This document shows positions 11,472-24,425 of a stretch of 64,000 nt of DNA, piece by piece (position 1 is the first letter of the stretch; the number at the start of each line of letters is the position of its first letter). This stretch comes from Rhodeus uyekii. Lineage: Eukaryota; Chordata; Actinopteri; Cypriniformes; Acheilognathidae. Position numbers and translations under genes: made by a program. The notes below the pieces were generated by a model that ran no database searches, was not told where the DNA came from, and saw only the letters and a list, made by a program, of their open reading frames with translations. The stretch lies in the NCBI GenBank assembly GCA_037043235.1, contig JAWRVZ010000048.1, positions 2,176,001 to 2,240,000 on the forward strand. The letters run 5' to 3'.

Positions 11472-11884
11472 AGCATACGGTATTCAAGTAACTTATTTTA
11501 AGAATGTTAATAGATAAAATTAACTGGAACAAAAATGGTACATTATTTAAAAACAAAAACAAAAAAACTGCATCTCTCCAAATATACTTCAAAAATAAAA
11601 ATAAAAACCTGGAGCTTTAGTTTCTGGAAATATTTAAACATCTATATAAAGTAGTGAGTAACTTTTGGATATTACTGTATGTGTTAACTTGACTTAAAAG
11701 TTTTTTTTTTTTTTTTTTTATGTGTGAAGTTCTATCCAGTTTTACAACTTTGCTTCCATGGCAACATAATGCCTAAAATGACTGTAAAATGAAAAGATCC
11801 ATTGTAAGTGCTTCACTTTAACCTCCATTTAGTTTTTTTAGTGGTAACATTTACTTTTTTGTGCTCTGCTGTTTGGAGCTAGAG
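11472..11884. other. Intergenic, A/T-rich
   Basis: Holds an A-rich tract (about 11545-11570) and a T homopolymer (about 11701-11719). No gene is seen. Confidence 0.6.
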
Positions 11885-12000
11885 CAGTGGTTCTCAACCT
11901 TTTTGACTCCAAGGCCCCCCATTGCCAACAACAATATTAAAAGGCACCATGACTTTTTCTAGTTATTTGTGATTTGTTGTAATTGCATGAAACTGCATTT
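11885..12000 (+). mobile_element. hAT-like terminal fragment
   Basis: The sequence CAGTGGTTCTCAACCTTTTT followed by GACTCCAAGGCCCCCC is typical of the 5' terminus of hAT-superfamily elements (Charlie-like) in vertebrates. No matching inverted copy was found downstream, so it is a one-ended remnant with an uncertain right border. Confidence 0.6.
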
Positions 12001-12628
12001 TTTTGGAGCTGTACTGTATATGTACTTGACATTACATTTGTGTGTTTTTAAAACTGGCTCCTACAAGTTTATGAAACATCTTTATAAAATGTAAAGCCTT
12101 AAGCGTTTCCTGACCTGTTTGACACGTTACAGATTTAGTCAAGACTAGACATTGTAATCCATGACAGCCTGAAGAACTAAAGGATTAGTTACATGTTCCA
12201 ATCTTTGTCAGATATAAAAATGGTGGTGGCTCAAAGATGAGTGACCGCTAAAAGCTGCCTGCCACATAAACAAATCAGAGGAATAATTTAGAGGACATGA
12301 AGGAGACGTTTTTTCAGAACAGACTTCTGACTCAACACTTTCACTTCCAGCGCTCTGACAGCGCGCCTCACATCTCACATGGATTTAAGGCTCATTTGCT
12401 GCAGACAACCTTCTACTGTCTATTAAATTGGCGTATGTCTCTTCCCTCAAAACAAGCTGGAAAGACATGTCTACAATATTTCATCTTTAACTGAAGGATT
12501 ATTTGAGGACAAGGTATATTGCAATTTTAGGCGTGCTGCTATTTAAGCGACCAGACTCATAATTTACAACTGAAAATAGGTGAACAAAAGTACTTACTCT
12601 AATGTTCAAAAGTTTTGCAGCAGTACTC

Positions 12629-12633
<5 letters not shown>
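12001..12633. other. Unique sequence, no gene recognised
   Basis: A 65-residue open frame at 12297-12494 shows no motif and is probably accidental. The stretch 12290-12530 is repeat-free and could be tested for conservation. Confidence 0.4.

Positions 12634-12669
<36 letters not shown>
12634..12669. repeat. (TA)n microsatellite
   Basis: About 17 TA units just upstream of the LTR-like repeat. They create misleading YIYI open frames. Confidence 0.95.
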
Positions 12670-12670
<1 letters not shown>

Positions 12671-12709
12671 TTCCGTCAGTGTTTCAACCACAGAAATGAA
12701 GACAGTTTA

Positions 12710-13475
12710 TGTCATGGTCATGGAACCAACCTGTTTGAATATGTTCTTCCTGGTTCCCCATGTGCTCCCCTGCTGTCATTTCAATCTCTATTACCTTGTT
12801 GGTCTTGTGAGCTGTGTCTCATCTCTGTGTCATTCCCTGTGCACATATTCCCTGTTCTCCCTGAGTATGTGTGTGTTCTTCTCTACATCAGTGTTGTTTC
12901 AGATACGGCAAGGTGGTTGTCAGTGTTGCATGGTCATTGTCTTCTGTGATAAGTTGTGAGTTCCTTCAATAAAATATTGTCTTCCTTCCTCCTCATGCTT
13001 CTTCCCCACACTGTACCGTGACAGAAGAATGGACCTCAAAAAGCTGAAAGTAAGGATGGAGCAAGTAGGTGAAGGACACTATTCTCAACTCATACTTTCG
13101 GATGGGTGAAGAACATTTTCAACTGCTGTCTCCGAGAGATTACCGTATGCATTTCATTAATCATGTCATTTTGCTAAACTGTTCTGATTCCATTGTTGGG
13201 AAAGTGGAGGACATTTCCTGCCATCATCCCATTCCATCCGGAAAATGATTGAGAGCTCCAGCTCACCCCAAACCTCCCACACATTCCGCTCCAGCGAGAC
13301 AAGTTCCCCAGCACTGGAAAGCGGCTGTCAGTTTTGCATGGTTATCGTCTGTGTTAAATCCCAGTTTATTAATAGTAAGTTAAATTCTTCCTGATATTAT
13401 GAGTTCCTTCATTAAAATACTGTTTGCATTGTCTTCCTTCGTTCTCGTGCTGCTTCACCTCACTGTTCAGTGACA
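12710..13475 (+). mobile_element. Collapsed LTR retrotransposon remnant
   Basis: The segment 12710-13023 begins TGTCATGG and ends CGTGACA, as an LTR would (TG..CA), and carries an AATAAAATATTGTCTTCCTTC polyadenylation-like tail. A second, diverged copy of its 3' part lies at about 13325-13475, with matching blocks GGCTGTCAGTTTTGCATGGT, GAGTTCCTTCATTAAAATACT and the end CAGTGACA. About 300 bp lies between and starts with a short gag-like leader (MDLKKLKVRM, about 13030). I infer a Ty3/gypsy-type element that lost almost all of its interior. No coding capacity remains. Confidence 0.55.
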
Positions 13476-13725
13476 GTCATTTAATCTTACCTCAGAAAAG
13501 TTATTCAATTTTCATATTTGGGTAGCTATAAAAAAAAAAAAAACACTAGAGAGGAGTTTATGTACTGTTAATTATGTTTATGTTTGAATAAATGAAAACT
13601 ATGAGTTGCAATTAGCTATACAAACTTTTAAGTGTAATTTATCATATCTAAAAATTAACAGTAGTTTCATATAATACTGCTGTTGTTCATTTTAACATCA
13701 TATTATAATAACACCCCACCCCCCA

Positions 13726-13763
<38 letters not shown>

Positions 13764-14394
13764 CCCACCGTTTTTCAATTTTCAGAATGCTGCATCAAGA
13801 CAAAGCTGTCTTTGAACATCGCCGATTCATCTCCAAACAATATTCCATTAATCACTAATATATTGTACTTTGCTGTTTCAATACCATGCTGATGATTCCA
13901 GGGGGTTATTACAGGCCAACTATTCTTAATTTATTGTAAAGCTGAACCCACATCCTGACTGAACTCTAAATCTGATATTCTGCTAGATCTGACTTGCTAC
14001 TGCTAATAGATACACAGATACATGCTGAGAGCATGTGAGATATGATAAATATGAGATGAGATATAATACGTATGCATAAATAGACATTCATAAATCTTGT
14101 AGCAGATCTAGACAGATGGAGGGGTTCAGAAAAACTCTAATCAAAGCAAACAATGAAGCAGAGTATTTAAATGTTGAGCAAGCGATCTCATTGGCTGAGA
14201 TCATCAGAGCCTAATCAGCTTTTGCCATGTTGTAATTATGTGATTGCTTGCAGATTGGATGTAAAGGACCTACCAGTCCTATATTAGACCACAATTGATT
14301 AAAACTGACAGTAAAAACACTTAGTAATGCTGAAAATTCAACAAGAGTATATTCAATTTTAAAATAGCTCTTTAAAATGATAATACTATTTCAT
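13476..14394. other. Intergenic with (CA)n microsatellite
   Basis: Apart from the CA repeat at 13727-13760 no feature is recognised. AT-rich, no gene. Confidence 0.55.
13727..13760. repeat. (CA)n microsatellite
   Basis: About 17 CA units preceded by a C-rich stretch. Confidence 0.95.
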
Positions 14395-14500
14395 AATGTT
14401 ATTGGTTGTAGACCATTTTTGACCAAATAAATGCAGCATTGGTTAGAATATAAAAAGGTCTGATTTTACCAAACCCAAAGTTTTGAACAGTTATGCAACT
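14395..14500 (+). repeat. Dispersed cyprinid repeat (CATGATCCTTCAGAAAT family), tail fragment
   Basis: Contains TTTGACCAAATAAATGCAGC and, about 70 bases on, CCCAAAGTTTTGAACAG. These match the 3' portion of the family with better copies at 30600-30800, 41940-42160, 49822-49975 and, reversed, 51110-51375. Confidence 0.5.
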
Positions 14501-15439
14501 TGTAACAAAAATATGAGATAATTACAGATTTAAAATAAAAGATCAACTGCTTTTGTAGAGCTTTTCTGCTGAAATGTGAATGGAAAAGCGACAACTTATG
14601 AATAGCTATTCTGTGGTTACTCAAACAATGACCTTTTGATTGAGCTGTTTTCCTTGGGTTTGTACCCCAGGGACGTGCAGCAGTGTGTGTTGGAGCACGC
14701 GGTGCGTGTGAGGCAGTGAAGCATCTGCGAGAGGGTGACTGTTTGGGTTCGTGTCTATGGACTGGCCTTCTGCATATGCCTCATGGAGCGTGAGGCAACT
14801 AGGGCAACAGTGCAACGGCAGTCACATCCACAGGCTGAGCAAGTGTTTGCTCATGCTCGTGTGTGCGTTTTGTCTTCAAGCAGCTGTCAGTATCTTTCAA
14901 GAGGCATTGCTTGTGAAGGCCTGACTCTTCCCTTTGCCTCTGCGTGTGGTGTTTGTCCGTGAAATGCAGCTGTGTTGCTCTGCTAGCTTCTGTGTGGAGG
15001 ATTGTCAGCTTTTTTATTTGCATTTGTTTCCGGGCCAATCAAAGCTTCACCCCTGGCCTTGCGCTGATCCACTTGCAAAGGACATGGGCAAAATTGCATC
15101 CCACTTCACTGGGAATGACCTCTCGAATCATTCTACCCTCTAGATCTGGGTCCTATGCTGGGGGCTGCCAATGTCGCTGGTAATATTTCCCATCTAGTGC
15201 TCTGCCATGCATTCTGCAAACTATATAATGTTTTTTTTTTTTTTTTTTGGTGGGTGGAGGATAACTTATTTAGATTTTTTAAAGCTTTAAATTAGGGGTG
15301 AACGGTACATGCATTCGCTCTGAACTATCACAGTATGGATGGCACTGTTTCGCATGATCCAATTCAATAGGGGTGTGGGTAAAAATGCAACACTGTTTGT
15401 TGATCACAACAACAGCAAAGAGAGAAGGAGACATTATCT
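14501..15439. other. Higher-GC segment of unknown origin
   Basis: Between about 14650 and 15190 the composition becomes GC- and GT-rich compared with the flanks, and open frames of 64-79 codons occur on both strands. None shows a recognisable motif and they overlap each other, so I do not call a gene. The abrupt change suggests an inserted, decayed element. A T homopolymer lies at 15230-15248. The sequence at about 15294-15330 (TAGGGGTGAACGGTACATGC) resembles a hAT-type terminus, without a partner. Confidence 0.4.
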
Positions 15440-15570
15440 GTGGTTACGTCACAAAAATTGCATTATCTAATAAGTAATTACTTCATGACTGCTAAAAAGT
15501 ATATAGCATGTCTGTAGTATGAATGGAATCCAGACTTGCTTTCATCATGTTGTCATTCACCAGCTGGATA
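15440..15570 (+). repeat. Dispersed repeat shared with 33595-33720
   Basis: The block GATTACTTCA..ACTGCTAAAAAGTAT, then GTAGTATGAATG, then ATCCAGACTTG matches 33600-33690 in the same order and orientation with substitutions and small indels. It is a two-copy family within this window; class unknown. Confidence 0.55.
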
Positions 15571-16067
15571 AAAATATCCTTCACACTTGAATGCATTTAG
15601 ATTAGCCCTCATAATGCCAACGCTGATGCAAAAGGTGATAATTTCCTATTATTTCGTTGTCATCTGTGATGGTATGCACAATATTCCAAATGACATCTCC
15701 TTATCTGTCCTGATGGTCTAACTAGATATTTCAGGTGGTTGCTGAATGTGCAGCACATGGCTCAATCCGTTGAATTATCCAGGGGCTCAGGAGGTTCTTG
15801 GCTGACAGGTGGGTCAACACTCGTGCTGAGTTTCAAGAGGCTATCACTGGTGTGACAGAACGAGCTACAAAGAGGAATAGAAAGGGATGGGGAGAGACAG
15901 AAAAGACAGGCACGAGGGAAGAGAGCCTCCTTCAACAAACTGACATAGCAAGAGTTAGCCTCGAGGTATTATTTAAGGCCATGGAAGATGTATGAAGGAT
16001 TCCTTATGTTTGACATCTAACCCTATATGATGGAGTGTTTGGATTTTCATTTCTTAAACAACTATGT
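15571..16067. other. Intergenic, nothing recognised
   Basis: No motif-bearing frame is found; the frame at 15798-15995 lacks any family signature. Confidence 0.5.
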
Positions 16068-16320
16068 ATGAAGACTTATATTCCATATCCCAGGATGACA
16101 ATGTGAAGATTCATCAGGATCAAACTGTGAAAGAATGGTTGGGAGGGAGCATGAAGAATCAGTTTCACACATGAATCGCTCCTCTGAGTCCAAACCTTAA
16201 ATTCACTAAAAGTGTTTGGGTTGTGCTGGAGGAGACTTTCCAGAGTGCTGGACTCTTGCATTGGAAACACAAGATCTTGACTGAAACTGGATGGAATAAA
16301 ATGTTGAGATGTTATTTCCA
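16068..16320 (+). pseudogene. Tc1-like transposase remnant, second family
   Basis: A decayed internal piece of a Tc1/mariner transposase gene. In sequence order there is QDDNVKIH (corresponding to the QDDNAKIH-type block with a catalytic Asp), VKEWL, an SPNLK block where SPDLNPIE is expected, and VWVVLEETFQSA. Stops and indels interrupt it, and neither terminal repeat is recognisable. It is a different family from the copy at 5233-5998, whose equivalent block differs. Confidence 0.7.
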
Positions 16321-18983
16321 TCAAGAGGTGCATCCGTTGTTGGTCAAGATCTTGCCAAGGTCATTGCCTCCAACACATCCCAAAAACGTTCAGTGTGTAA
16401 TGTCATCTTCAAAGCCGGATCTTTTGCTGCATTGTGGATAGAGAGTTATTGTTTACTGTTATTGACGTTATTCAGAGTAGCGCCATAACAGTTATGAAAG
16501 TGAGGCTGCCATTGGAAAAAGGGTATCTGGGGTCCTGGTACAGGTTGTTACAGTTCAAATCGTCACCACCTTTATCGCCTCTAGCTGTTGTCCCCGCAAG
16601 GCTGTGAGGGATAGGCTTATCGTGTTTTCAATTTAATCTGTAAAAAGTGGTATAAAGCTCCTAGATCACTTATAATTTCCCAAAGCTCCACAGAATGTTC
16701 TTGGAAAAAATATTTTTGCAGTGTTTCGTTAGCAGAACAATCAAAAACCCATTAAATAACAGCACAACACACTAAAGATATGTGTGTCTATCTGTTACAG
16801 CCTCAAATTCAAGCTTGTTCATCTAGTGCAATGAGGAGTGAGAATCTCCAGATTTACGCTCATTTTCATAAAGTTCACAAAGAACTTCCACACGATTTTT
16901 TTTTCTCGCTCTATTTCGCAAATAGTTTTCATAGTGAGAGCTCAATTTCAGATATTGTTTAAAATTTATGCAAACAATAGGATAGAAAAGACACATTTTC
17001 CAAGTGTTCATTAACATCTTTAAACTCCACAGAAGAGAAGACTGTAAACTATGAATAAAAGCGATGGAGAAAATTATCAACACTGTGTGCTGACTATTAG
17101 TGCAATTGTGAATCTAAAATATCCATATTGCATATTACATCCTTCGCCTAAGATATTTTGGTGCCTCACTGATTACAGCCATGGTTAACATGTAAAATAT
17201 ATAAAATTACCTTAAATTGGCATGCGTGTTGAATAAAATATGTGCAGCGCGTCTTATGTTATTTACCATTTTGCATTTGTAGTGCTTTATATCTGGCACA
17301 ATATCAGTATTAGTTGTTGAAAACCACATATTAGTGAAGAAAATGCAAAAATTATAATGATAATGAAGGTCAGTGACTTTAATAATGCTTTTTGGATAAA
17401 ACATCATGTTTGTTATCGTGATCTTGCCAATAACTGTAGATTCGCTGCCCACACAAGTTAGACCACAATGAATAAGCTTGGGGCGTTCAACATACGCCAA
17501 AGATGTTAAGGTTTTTTGCACATAGATGGAATAACATTAACATATGCATAACCTGGAACATTTCATGCAATGGATAACTGGGTCAAAAGTCTGGTTCTGG
17601 AGTTCATTCTTTACATAAGATAAATAAATAAATCTACATGCATTTCCATCCTTGTTTGTTGTATTTCTTTCCGAAACAACAATGATTGTGAACAAATAAT
17701 AATGATACTATATCATTGAATAGTATCTAGAAGAAGATTTGAAGCAAACATTGTCATTTGACAGCACTTGCCCTGAACAGAGTGAATAACCTATAAAAAA
17801 CACACCAAAAAAACCTCATGTTCAATCAGAAACCCAGCATGTCTACATTCAATACACAATGTGTTCTATGTTCTCAAAGCCTTGAACGCATATTTAATTC
17901 ACACTTGTACTGCTTGACACACATACATACCATGATATGGTCTTTCTGTCATCATTTATTCATATACTTGCAAAGAGAAATGTTTCCCAAAAAACGATTC
18001 CAAAATGATGTCGTACATGTTTTTTTTTTTACATTTAGACATTAACATAACCATTTCGTTTGAATTTCAACAATCAGTGCCAGTCTATTTGTTAGTATTT
18101 TATTAATATCCTTTTCATGGTATGTTTTTTTTTTTTTTGCATTCCACAAAGAGGAAGAAAAGAAGAGTAATGTAAGGAGACAAAAACCAGACAGCCACAT
18201 CAAGGCTACCCGTCATCGGACAACAGTTTCACCTAAAAGGCAAATCTTTCTTTCAGTCTGGTCATGGCTTCATTTATTTTTTTATTTTTTTATCTCTTTA
18301 GCTCACCCACCCTTCTTCCATCCTCTTTTCTACTTCCTTTGATTCAGACATCATTCCTGTGGTGGCTGTGGCCAAGTGCCTCATTAAGCTGAAATGCTTC
18401 TAGTCAGCCTTTTGAAACATCTCTCTGATATGATGCCTCTGCCAAAGTTTCTCCCCTCTGTAAAACATGTGAGGTCCAAAGTGCTGCGTATTACATTAAT
18501 CTTGCACGGTGACTAATATGGCATCACTCCAGTCTGTCATGAGATTTTTGGAGCTGTTTTCTCTCTCTCTCTCTCTCTTCATCATTTGCACCTGTCTGGA
18601 ATTTGACTTCTGGCTCGGCAGGCACATTTAAGCTGCTTTTTTTCTCTGTGTGTAGAGGGAAAAAGATGTTTTGTTTTGTGGTAGTTCCTGTAGCACATTG
18701 ATACAATCTGAAAAATCACGTTTTTGGTGTTTGTTTTTGTGGCATGGTGTTAGTCAGAAATAGTTTTCATCCGACTGCTCCTCAGCAGTGATAATGTGCA
18801 TAAAATCATAAATCCAACAGCCAATTTGTTTGTTAGCGTTTGTGTGTGTGTGATGTGAATTGTCCTCATAATTGCAGTCTCAAAAACACAGTTTGAAACC
18901 AAACATGTTTCACTGTCACGAGTAGGGAAGGGCTTTTTCATAATGAGCACCAGAACACTTCTAAGAAGGACATTTCTTGCCAG
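16321..18983. other. Long unique intergenic stretch
   Basis: No gene is recognised. It holds a (CT)n run at about 18559-18579 and T homopolymers near 18020 and 18127. The part 18170-18520 is repeat-free with balanced composition and is a candidate for conservation testing. The open frames of up to 104 codons (for example 17207-17521, minus strand) lack motifs. Confidence 0.45.
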
Positions 18984-19495
18984 CAGCAATGTCACCCTGT
19001 AGCCTACGACTGGTTGCTCACGGAAGCTAAGCAGGGCTGTGCGTGGTAATTTTCCTGGATGGGAGACTGACCTGATTGCTGCTGGAAGTGGTGTTAGGAG
19101 GCCAGCAGGGGGTGCTCACCCTCTGGTCTATGTGAGTCCTAACACCCCAGTATAGTGACGAGGACACTGTACTGCAATGAGCACCGTCTTTCGGATGAGA
19201 CGTTAAAACCGAGGTCCTGACTCTCTGTGGTTATTAAAAATCCCAGGATGTCTTTCGCAAGAGTAGGGGTGTAACCCCGGCATCCTGGCCAAATTTATCC
19301 ATCATGGCTTCCTAACCATCCCCTTTCTCTGATTGGCTTCATCACTCTGTCTCCTCTCCACCAATAATCTGGTGTGTGGTGAGCGTTCTGGCGCAATATG
19401 GCTGCTGTTGAGGAGATTCCCCCCTTCCATTTAAGCGTTTTGAGGGACTTTGATAAAGCGCTATATAAATGTAATGAATTATTATTATTTATTTA
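18984..19495 (+). mobile_element. SINE3-type element (5S rRNA-derived)
   Basis: A short retroelement with a head derived from 5S rRNA: the blocks AAGCTAAGCAGGGCTG and CCTGGATGGGAGAC match the internal-promoter region of 5S genes, which drives RNA polymerase III transcription. The body continues through GAGGCCAGCAGGGGGTGCTC, TCTTTCGGATGAGACGTTAA and TCTGATTGGCTTCATCACTC to a tail AAAGCGCTATATAAAT (19455-19470) followed by (TTA)n. The order matches the copy at 48057-48612, and both are in plus orientation. SINE3 of this kind is established in zebrafish. Not a functional 5S gene. Confidence 0.88.
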
Positions 19496-19799
19496 TTAAT
19501 GTTACATACAGCAATATATTAGGTGAATTACGCATATAACAATATTATGATGAAACATATGCTTTTCTCCACTGATGTTCAAAGCGTTTCTAAGGATGCT
19601 GATTGTTAGAAGGAGCTCTGACTCCGAGACGGCGAACAGGAATATATTTGTGTAACATTAGCAACACATTATTAGTCTGTTTGATAACGTAGTCAAGCCA
19701 AAGGCTAATTATATCAATTACCATTATGTGTCCATTGTAGAGTGTGATACATAAAGCGCATTACCATCAACCCTGATCTCGCCCTTCTTCTTCAGTTTC
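19496..19799. other. Intergenic spacer between SINEs
   Basis: AT-rich; nothing recognised. Confidence 0.5.
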
Positions 19800-19952
19800 A
19801 TTTACATTTCTCCATTTGGCAGACACTTTTATCCAAAGCGACTTACATTGTGTTTAAGGAACACATTGACATTCTGATCAACTCTTTTCTTTCCCTAGGA
19901 ATCAAACCCATTACCTTGGTGTTGCAAGCACTATGCTCTACTGTTGTATTAG
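19800..19952 (-). mobile_element. tRNA-derived SINE
   Basis: Minus-strand copy. On that strand it has a degenerate tRNA-like head (AGAGCATAGTGCTTGCAACA, then GGTTTGATTCCTAGGG as B-box), the CATTGACA-complement body and the tail GTCGCTTTGGATAAAAGTGT ending CTGCCAAATGG. Same family as 28826-28980 and 59585-59716. Confidence 0.75.
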
Positions 19953-20917
19953 TGTGTAAAGAGTGTATTTTGAAATTAATGTCAACTAAGATGTGTAGAT
20001 GCTGCAGAATCATGGTTAATGTATTTCACTAATATTAGCCAATAAAACTTTATCCTAACATGTCACTGATTTGTTTATCCTTATTTCCAAAAGATGCAAA
20101 AACGCCAACCAATCAGATTAACACTACAGAGATCAAAAAAGGGTGAGGGATTCCATCTCGGTGTGCAACATGTATAAGATGCTCGGTAAACAGATTGCAG
20201 TCTCAGACTAGGTTTATTATAACTTCCTCATAAAGAAGTTTAAGACAAAAGGATGAAAACCTCCTGAAGCAAAGAGAGTGGGTGAATTGGCTCTTTTTAA
20301 AATGAACCCAATAATTGAAGATTGATCTTTTCTGCCACTACAAGCTGACATGATGAGTGGGCTCCATTCTATCCCTCAGTAACAAACTCCTTGTGCTCGC
20401 CTTCCTCGCCTCTTATATGGTTACGCAGGTAACTGAGAGCTGTGACGTATGACCATAGATAAAGATGGAGAAGAAATGATCAATCATTGTGTTACACAAT
20501 GTCTTGATTATCTTTGCATGAAGAAAAAAAAAATCTTTACAGTGCTTTCAATAGCTATTGTTCATGCTTTTCAACAAACCCATTTTTTGAGATTTTGTTA
20601 TACTTTTCTTCCAGACCCTAAAATGGGAATGATAATATGAAAAATTGAAAGTAATACACATTTTTACCAAAAACGTATGACCCTTGAGTTTCATTTCCAC
20701 CATAGCCATCAATTTCCATCAAAGGTTACTGGTTAAATGTATACCAAGGAGACAGCAGTGCCAGTGTATGCTTGGGAAAAAAATGATGAAAATGATGCGA
20801 CATCAAGAGTAATAATCAAGGTAAATATTGCAGTTATATTTAAACACTAGGCAGAAACTTTTGCAGCACAGTTTCTCACAAGTGACTCACTGTACATTTA
20901 AGATTCACATAGATCTG
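19953..20917. other. Intergenic, nothing recognised
   Basis: No gene or known repeat. It leads directly into the ATCT satellite. Confidence 0.5.
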
Positions 20918-23402
<2,485 letters not shown>

Positions 23403-24304
23403 TAGAGCACAGGGGTATTGCTTTCACATACGGTTGTCCAAAACAAACATGTTTCATGTTTTCTCAACCCAGACAAGCAGGAAGCTTTTATGTGTAAAGC
23501 GGAAAGGTTAATACTGACATCAAAGCAGCAACTGGGACTTCAGAGAAAAAAGGATTTCCAGTAAAGGTGATAGATTCCTCCGTTCAGCCGCTGCGACAGA
23601 GAGAGGCCTGCACTTTACAGAAGGAGCCTCTGCAAGTCTCATTAATAAAAGAGCTCTGTTAGACAGCTACAAGTCTGAAAAAGAAAGAAATGAGACATCA
23701 CTAATACATGATTGGCCCTCTTTCAGCTGTAACTGTGGAAATCTGACAGAATTCACTACAGGAGCAAGATATGGAGTCGCTGAGGAATACACTGACAAGA
23801 GAGATTCTTCCAGCCTATGTCACAGATGGAACTTAATTAAATCAAGCTGTACAACCCGATTTACTGAAATCCATCAGTCTGACTTTAACTATGCTGCCGT
23901 ACAATGGGAAGCTGACTATAATGTTCTTCATAATTATTATAAATATTTTCAGACACACAATGACCTTTCCATATTTAGCAGTGAACCCGTTTGCTTTCAC
24001 TAAACATGGCAGAACAGAAATTTAAATCTAAAGCAGACAGCACGTTTATATCGTTATCTTTCAAATGTAAATGAAACCTCACCCAAACCCACCAGATGCT
24101 GCTATACTAAATTTGTATGACAAATAGATATTTTATTGTAAGCCATTTAATATTTATTCTATAGTTGTAAATTGTGTAAAATCAAAGTTAAATTCACTTT
24201 TGCATAACAAAATAGAATTGAAAAGAAATGTACTGTATTTGTAATGCGATAAACTTACAAAGAATTGTTTTCATGTGATAGAAAATATTTACTTTAGTCA
24301 CATT
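23403..24304. other. Unique sequence after the satellite
   Basis: Repeat-free, with balanced composition at 23540-23900. No splice-bounded coding exon was recognised. It could contain conserved non-coding sequence. Confidence 0.4.
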
Positions 24305-24425
24305 ATCCTTCAGAAATAGCTGTAATATATTAATTTTTCTGTTTCAGAAAGTATCAACGTGGATTTTTTTGTGGAAACCATGACCATTTATTTAACAATT
24401 CTTTGATTAATGGAAGTTAAAAATA
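24305..24425 (+). repeat. Dispersed cyprinid repeat fragment
   Basis: Carries ATCCTTCAGAAATAG, a TTTTTGTGGAAACCATGA block and ATTCTTTGATTAATGGAA in the order seen in the copies at 30600-30800 and 41940-42160. Ends are ragged. Confidence 0.55.

Noticed and set aside
12602..12959. 115-codon frames with YIYI start
   Set aside because: They begin in a TA microsatellite and run through the LTR-like repeat in two phases at once.
18990..19080. Possible 5S rRNA gene
   Set aside because: Only part of the 5S sequence is present and it continues into a SINE3 body and tail; the second copy at 48057 has the same structure.
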